Shown piece after piece: positions 7,997 through 10,873 of a stretch of DNA of 10,873 nt. A model generated the notes under the pieces. The model saw nothing but the letters and a program-made list of their open reading frames with translations. It was not told where the DNA came from and searched no databases. Positions within the stretch are counted from its first letter, which is position 1. Every line of letters starts with the position of its first letter. Position numbers and translations under genes: made by a program. Source of the DNA: an uncultured Saprospiraceae bacterium (GTDB taxonomy: Bacteria > Bacteroidota > Bacteroidia > Chitinophagales > Saprospiraceae); contig CALJKQ010000238.1 of the NCBI GenBank assembly GCA_937973565.1, forward strand, positions 1 through 10,873. Direction: 5' to 3'.

Positions 7997-9862
7997 TTAT
8001 TTAATAAGTGTGATGTCCCCATTAATGGTTTCAATAGTAGATTGGTAATTGATTAAAATTTTATAAATATAAACATCGCTTTCGAGTGCTTTTCCGTTGA
8101 AGGTGCCGTTCCAATTATCCTCAAAACGATCAGATGTGAATACCACTTTATTGGTTTTATCAATTATAATCAATTTATAAGAAATAATATTTGGCAGGAA
8201 TTCCAACAATTTGTTGCTAACAGGTACAAAAACATCATTTACGCCATCGCCATTGGGTGTAAAAACATTAGGCACATTTGCCTTACACAATTTAACATCA
8301 ACACTAAGTTCAATTGAGGAAGCAAGATCAGTGCTACTGATTTGATAATTACCGGAAGTATTAATCACTAATTCATCATTTGGGTTAAAACCATAGTGAT
8401 CAAATACATATACATCATCAATAACCAATGGGTGACCAGCGCAAATGGTTGTATCCAAATGAAATAATTTTTTATCATCAGGAATAAATAAACTCTGTGT
8501 TACTGAATCAAACTTATTATTATCCAACTTACCAATCAAACTGATTCTATTTTTACCAGGGTTCAACTTTACGATTGGGCTTAAATTGGAATGATTTTCA
8601 ATTTTTCGATCATTGTCAATTATCCACTCAAAACTTTTGTAATTTGCAATAGCAGAGTTAGGTGCTAATTGGTATAAATCAGTTTCATTGTGAGTGATTG
8701 TAAATGCAAGTGGGTTACTCGCTCGAAAGATTGACTCTGGTAATGCCATGCTTTTTTTAAAATATACAGGCTTTTCTCTTAAATTATTAATACAATCAAG
8801 AGTTCTTTGTTCTGCAGATATGCCGATTTTGTACCAAGTAAAAAATTCATCTGAATAAATTACTAATTTCTCATCTAATATTGTCAAGTTGGTGGCACTT
8901 TCATAATAATTCAATTGTGGAGGCAATGAAAAAGAATCTATTAAATTAAAATTATTACTCATGTCAAAAATCATGATGACAACGCTGCTGTCATTCAAGC
9001 AGCCGATATAGGCCGTATCATTTTTGATGCATGCACCATAAGGATGCAATCTATTTTCTTCTAAATCAAGATGGCGTAAATTTGTTAGTTGTCCGGTGTT
9101 TAGATTTGAATTTGCAAAGAAAATATGACCACTGAAACAGGTCATTACCATTGCATCACCATTTTCAGTAAAGGCCGTTTTACCAATTCCATCACCCACT
9201 TTTTCGGTAAACAAATAATTAGTAGAGATGTAGTTGCGATACTCATTACTTGAAGTTCTTTTGTAAAACAAAATAGAATCAGAATAAATTTTAGGTGTAA
9301 AAAATGAAAAACCGTTTGAATTATCAGATTTGATAATTTTTATTTGTTCTCCGATTTTAAATTCAGAATTAATGGAATTGAAAATATTAGAACTTGTTCC
9401 ATTGTTGTATTCGTACTTGAGACAACCTGTATTTCCAGCTTCTTGTCCTGTAGCATAAGTATTTAATACATCCTGAGATTGCCCCGTTTCCAAATAACAA
9501 TTTGAAGAAAAGCTATTATACCTTACAGAATCAGAACCTACTATATTATGTAAGGAGTCATATAAATAAATTCCATTTGTATAATATTTTATCTTACCAT
9601 TTGATGATAAATAGTTGAAGGACTCATTGATAAAAAAATTATGGTCGGCTGTATCGAGCTCAAATAAACTTTGGTTGTTTAGTTTAAAATAAACACTGTC
9701 AATATCTGACACCAAATCGTAACCATACCCTAAATAAATTTTAGATTCTGAAATGTTTTGACATTTTACTGATATTGTTAAATGCAAGCAATTAATTAAA
9801 ATTAAGGCAATAGTACCAAACTTCCTAAACGCTAATAAATTGAATATAATAGTTTTACACAT
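7997..9862 (-). CDS. secreted T9SS type B-sorted (gliding motility CTD) surface protein
   Basis: The product is 621 residues from the ATG at 9862; an in-frame ATG at 9907 would add 15 residues. I prefer 9862 because it gives a signal peptide of more normal length (MCKTIIF..., hydrophobic IALILINCLHLTI, cleavage near VKCQ). Numbered from 9862, the middle part (about 230-350) has short strand-turn repeats mentioning Gly-Asp, suggestive of a beta-propeller. About 415-460 looks PKD-like (FEWIIDND ... NRISLIGK). About 464-525 is an Ig-like repeat starting LDTTICAG. Residues 530-621 are the type B C-terminal domain (VPNVFTPNGDGVNDVF, then DNWNGTFNGK, then Y-I-Y-K-I), as in gliding-motility-associated proteins. 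Such domains direct export through the type IX secretion system. It is the first gene of the operon, 13 bp before the RHS gene, which suggests it helps display or export the RHS protein. The specific role is unknown. Confidence 0.88.
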   Translation of the reverse strand: MCKTIIFNLLAFRKFGTIALILINCLHLTISVKCQNISESKIYLGYGYDLVSDIDSVYFKLNNQSLFELDTADHNFFINESFNYLSSNGKIKYYTNGIYLYDSLHNIVGSDSVRYNSFSSNCYLETGQSQDVLNTYATGQEAGNTGCLKYEYNNGTSSNIFNSINSEFKIGEQIKIIKSDNSNGFSFFTPKIYSDSILFYKRTSSNEYRNYISTNYLFTEKVGDGIGKTAFTENGDAMVMTCFSGHIFFANSNLNTGQLTNLRHLDLEENRLHPYGACIKNDTAYIGCLNDSSVVIMIFDMSNNFNLIDSFSLPPQLNYYESATNLTILDEKLVIYSDEFFTWYKIGISAEQRTLDCINNLREKPVYFKKSMALPESIFRASNPLAFTITHNETDLYQLAPNSAIANYKSFEWIIDNDRKIENHSNLSPIVKLNPGKNRISLIGKLDNNKFDSVTQSLFIPDDKKLFHLDTTICAGHPLVIDDVYVFDHYGFNPNDELVINTSGNYQISSTDLASSIELSVDVKLCKANVPNVFTPNGDGVNDVFVPVSNKLLEFLPNIISYKLIIIDKTNKVVFTSDRFEDNWNGTFNGKALESDVYIYKILINYQSTIETINGDITLIK

Positions 9863-9927
9863 ATAATTAAGATGATTAATTAAACAACTTGGGTTTGAAA
9901 GAGTCATATTAAATGAATTCCATGCTT

Positions 9928-9935
9928 CAAAAATA
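9928..9935 (-). promoter_or_regulatory. Bacteroidota -7 promoter box for the RHS operon
   Basis: On the minus strand this reads TATTTTTG, an exact match to the Bacteroidota -7 consensus TAnnTTTG. It would place the transcription start near 9922, giving about 60 bases of leader to the ATG at 9862 or about 15 to the ATG at 9907. No TTG is present at the expected -33 spacing (around 9955), so the match is half a promoter. In AT-rich DNA such an 8-mer can occur by chance. Its location just ahead of the only multi-gene operon is the main support. Confidence 0.35.
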
Positions 9936-10267
9936 ACAATATTTTTTATAGTAATGCTATTTTATCACAATTTGGTTTACTAAGATTATCCTTGAATAAA
10001 ATATTTTTAGAATATTTTCCCAAATCTTTCGCCAATCCAATGTAAATCGCATTTACTAATGAGCTTATATAAATTAAATTTTGTTAATGGGCTCAGGTGT
10101 GTTTTAACAATTTATTTCATTTAAGTAAAATACCGACCCTCTACAACCTTACATATTAACCTATGTTTGTATTACTAATTAAATTAATATTGCTTTATTG
10201 AAGAGTTTTAAAATTTCTGTCTTTAAGTTTGAAGATATTTTTAAATAAATTATTTAAATACTTCTGT

Positions 10268-10303
10268 GAAGTACGCATTGTGCTTGATAATCCGCTCATC
10301 TGA
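10268..10303 (-). pseudogene. relic of a second RHS gene (SDERIIKHN segment)
   Basis: Bases 10277-10303 match 26 of 27 bases of the RHS gene at 1729-1755, in the same orientation. Read on the minus strand they encode SDERIIKHN, identical to residues 2077-2085 of the intact protein. The one difference is a silent Ile codon change (ATT to ATC). Beyond the match, GAAGT (10268-10272) also corresponds to 1724-1728, with four extra bases (ACGC) inserted. The frame stops 8 codons after HN and starts just after a stop upstream, so this is not a gene. A match this long is very unlikely by chance. The synonymous difference suggests it derives from a functioning RHS paralogue rather than from a recent copy of this gene. 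Confidence 0.7.
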
Positions 10304-10470
10304 AACAATCACATTATCATGTTAATCCGGTTATTTTTTTCGATTTATTTATAATTTCATAACTTGGTATCAAATTAACAAATCAGTCAACACAAAAAAG
10401 TCAAAATGATCATTTTCTAAAGAGGAACATTTTCTGTTACCTCTTGTTGAATCATGAGTTTAGACTGCGA

Positions 10471-10506
10471 ATTTTAATTTAAAATACATAGTTCAACTTT
10501 AAGTTG
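10471..10506. promoter_or_regulatory. two adjacent palindromes, possible operator upstream of the dehydrogenase gene
   Basis: ATTTTAATTTAAAAT (10471-10485; 7-base arms around one base) is followed by CAACTTTAAGTTG (10494-10506; 6-base arms around one base). Their centres, 10478 and 10500, are 22 bp apart, close to two helical turns, so a dimeric regulator could bind both on one face. They lie about 58-93 bases ahead of the ATG at 10564, where a promoter would be expected. No convincing -33/-7 pair accompanies them, and the first palindrome is entirely A/T, so chance is a real alternative. Confidence 0.25.
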
Positions 10507-10563
10507 TATAAAATGGTAACTGAGAATTTATTTCCTTTTAAAAAATGCTCAAAAAATCGTGTT

Positions 10564-10854
10564 ATGAAACTACTTACGAAAGTATTATTTACCGGCCTTT
10601 TACTTTTTCATTGCTTGTTCAGTTTCAGCCAAACTTCTCTCAAACTGGTTGAATTTGCCACCGGTTATACTCGTCCTCTTGATATAAAACACGCGGGCGA
10701 CAAACGACTTTTCATTGTGTCCCAGCCGGGTATTATTTATATCATTGATTCAGCCGGCACAAAAATTGCAACTCCGTTTCTGGACATCAATAACAAAGTG
10801 GTGGATTCCGGCAATGAAAGAGGTTTGCTGGGATTGGCATTCCACCCCAACTAC
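10564..10854 (+). CDS. secreted PQQ-dependent sugar dehydrogenase-like protein, N-terminal part (3' truncated)
   Basis: The gene opens with a signal peptide (MKLLTKVLFTGLLLFHCLFS, cleavage near FSFSQ), so it starts at 10564 rather than at the in-frame ATG 51 bases upstream, which would add 17 polar residues before it. The mature part reads as the first blades of a beta-propeller: VEFATGYTRPLDIKHAGDKR, then LFIVSQPGIIYIID, then the hallmark ERGLLGLAFHPNY of the soluble glucose/sorbosone dehydrogenase family. These are periplasmic or extracellular PQQ-binding enzymes that oxidise sugars or related alcohols, but many members have no known substrate. Only 97 codons are genuine, against several hundred in full-length members; the reading frame then runs into adapter sequence, which adds the false residues RSEEHT. 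It is divergent from the RHS operon, and nothing here links the two functionally. Confidence 0.85.
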
Positions 10855-10873
10855 AGATCGGAAGAGCACACGT
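10855..10873 (+). other. Illumina TruSeq adapter read-through at the contig end (artefact)
   Basis: The final 19 bases, AGATCGGAAGAGCACACGT, are identical to the start of the standard Illumina TruSeq adapter. This is not genomic DNA. It means the contig was assembled from incompletely trimmed reads and that the genomic sequence ends at 10854. Confidence 0.95.

Larger units (their letters stand above)
9936..10563. other. AT-rich divergent intergenic region
   Basis: About 630 bases separate the leftward RHS operon from the rightward dehydrogenase gene. I see no credible complete gene on either strand; the frames are broken by frequent stops. What it does hold is a short RHS-gene relic (10268-10303), a pair of adjacent palindromes (10471-10506), and a purely A/T inverted repeat at 9998-10018 (8-bp arms, 5-base loop) that would form only a weak hairpin. 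Two plus-strand TAnnTTTG boxes (10162-10169 and 10224-10231) lack a correctly spaced TTG and are far from the gene they would serve. No tRNA, CRISPR repeat or insertion-sequence end was recognised. Confidence 0.7.

Noticed and set aside
7981..8034. Longer RHS start at the ATG at 8034
   Set aside because: It adds 17 residues before a complete signal peptide and overlaps the upstream gene by 38 bases; the ATG at 7983 gives a normal signal peptide and a 13-bp gap.
9998..10018. 8-bp inverted repeat as a terminator
   Set aside because: All-A/T arms form a weak hairpin, and it sits upstream of the leftward operon where no gene ends.
10162..10231. Two plus-strand TAnnTTTG boxes (10162-10169, 10224-10231) as promoters
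   Set aside because: Neither has a TTG at the expected spacing and both are more than 330 bases from the start codon at 10564.
10564..10632. Dehydrogenase signal peptide Cys (LFHC) as a lipobox
   Set aside because: His at the -1 position does not fit a lipobox; cleavage near FSFSQ by signal peptidase I fits better.
1..10873. CRISPR arrays, tRNA or rRNA genes, transposases
   Set aside because: No regularly spaced direct repeats, no tRNA-like cloverleaf and no transposase motifs were seen on either strand.

Overview
The window looks like a piece of an AT-rich Bacteroidota genome, probably from a metagenome or draft assembly. The evidence is a type B gliding-motility/T9SS C-terminal sorting domain, Bacteroidota-style signal peptides ending in a Gln, a TAnnTTTG promoter box, a giant secreted RHS/YD-repeat protein, and start sites with little or no Shine-Dalgarno. 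Hand counts of sample 60-base lines give about 20-32% G+C in most flanking sequence and 42-52% in the RHS core. The right end is an assembly edge: the last 19 bases are Illumina adapter, not genome.

Layout, left to right. (i) 3-113, plus: the last 36 codons of an unidentified protein, possibly an HTH regulator. (ii) 110-9862, minus: a compact three-gene operon transcribed right to left. First comes a T9SS type B-sorted surface protein (621 aa). Then, 13 bp later, a 2480-aa secreted RHS protein whose variable tip is a complete-looking M23 (LytM-type) peptidoglycan endopeptidase. Then, overlapping it by ATGA, comes a small DUF4348-like lipoprotein. (iii) 9863-10563: an AT-rich divergent intergenic region with a promoter box for the operon, a short relic of a second RHS gene, and two adjacent palindromes. 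(iv) 10564 to the end, plus: the first 97 codons of a secreted PQQ-dependent sugar dehydrogenase-like protein, cut by the contig end.

Working model (inference). The operon has the architecture of a polymorphic toxin locus: an exported or anchoring partner, an RHS shell carrying a cell-wall-cutting tip, and an immediately downstream, translationally coupled candidate immunity gene. Toxin and candidate immunity protein match in compartment, because peptidoglycan is the target and the small protein is a lipoprotein that would face the periplasm. The coding relic of another RHS gene next to the operon, and the higher G+C of the RHS core compared with its AT-rich tip, fit the usual history of recombination and tip exchange in such loci. 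The RHS protein has a Sec signal but no T9SS sorting domain, whereas its operon partner has one. How the RHS protein leaves the cell is therefore the main open question.
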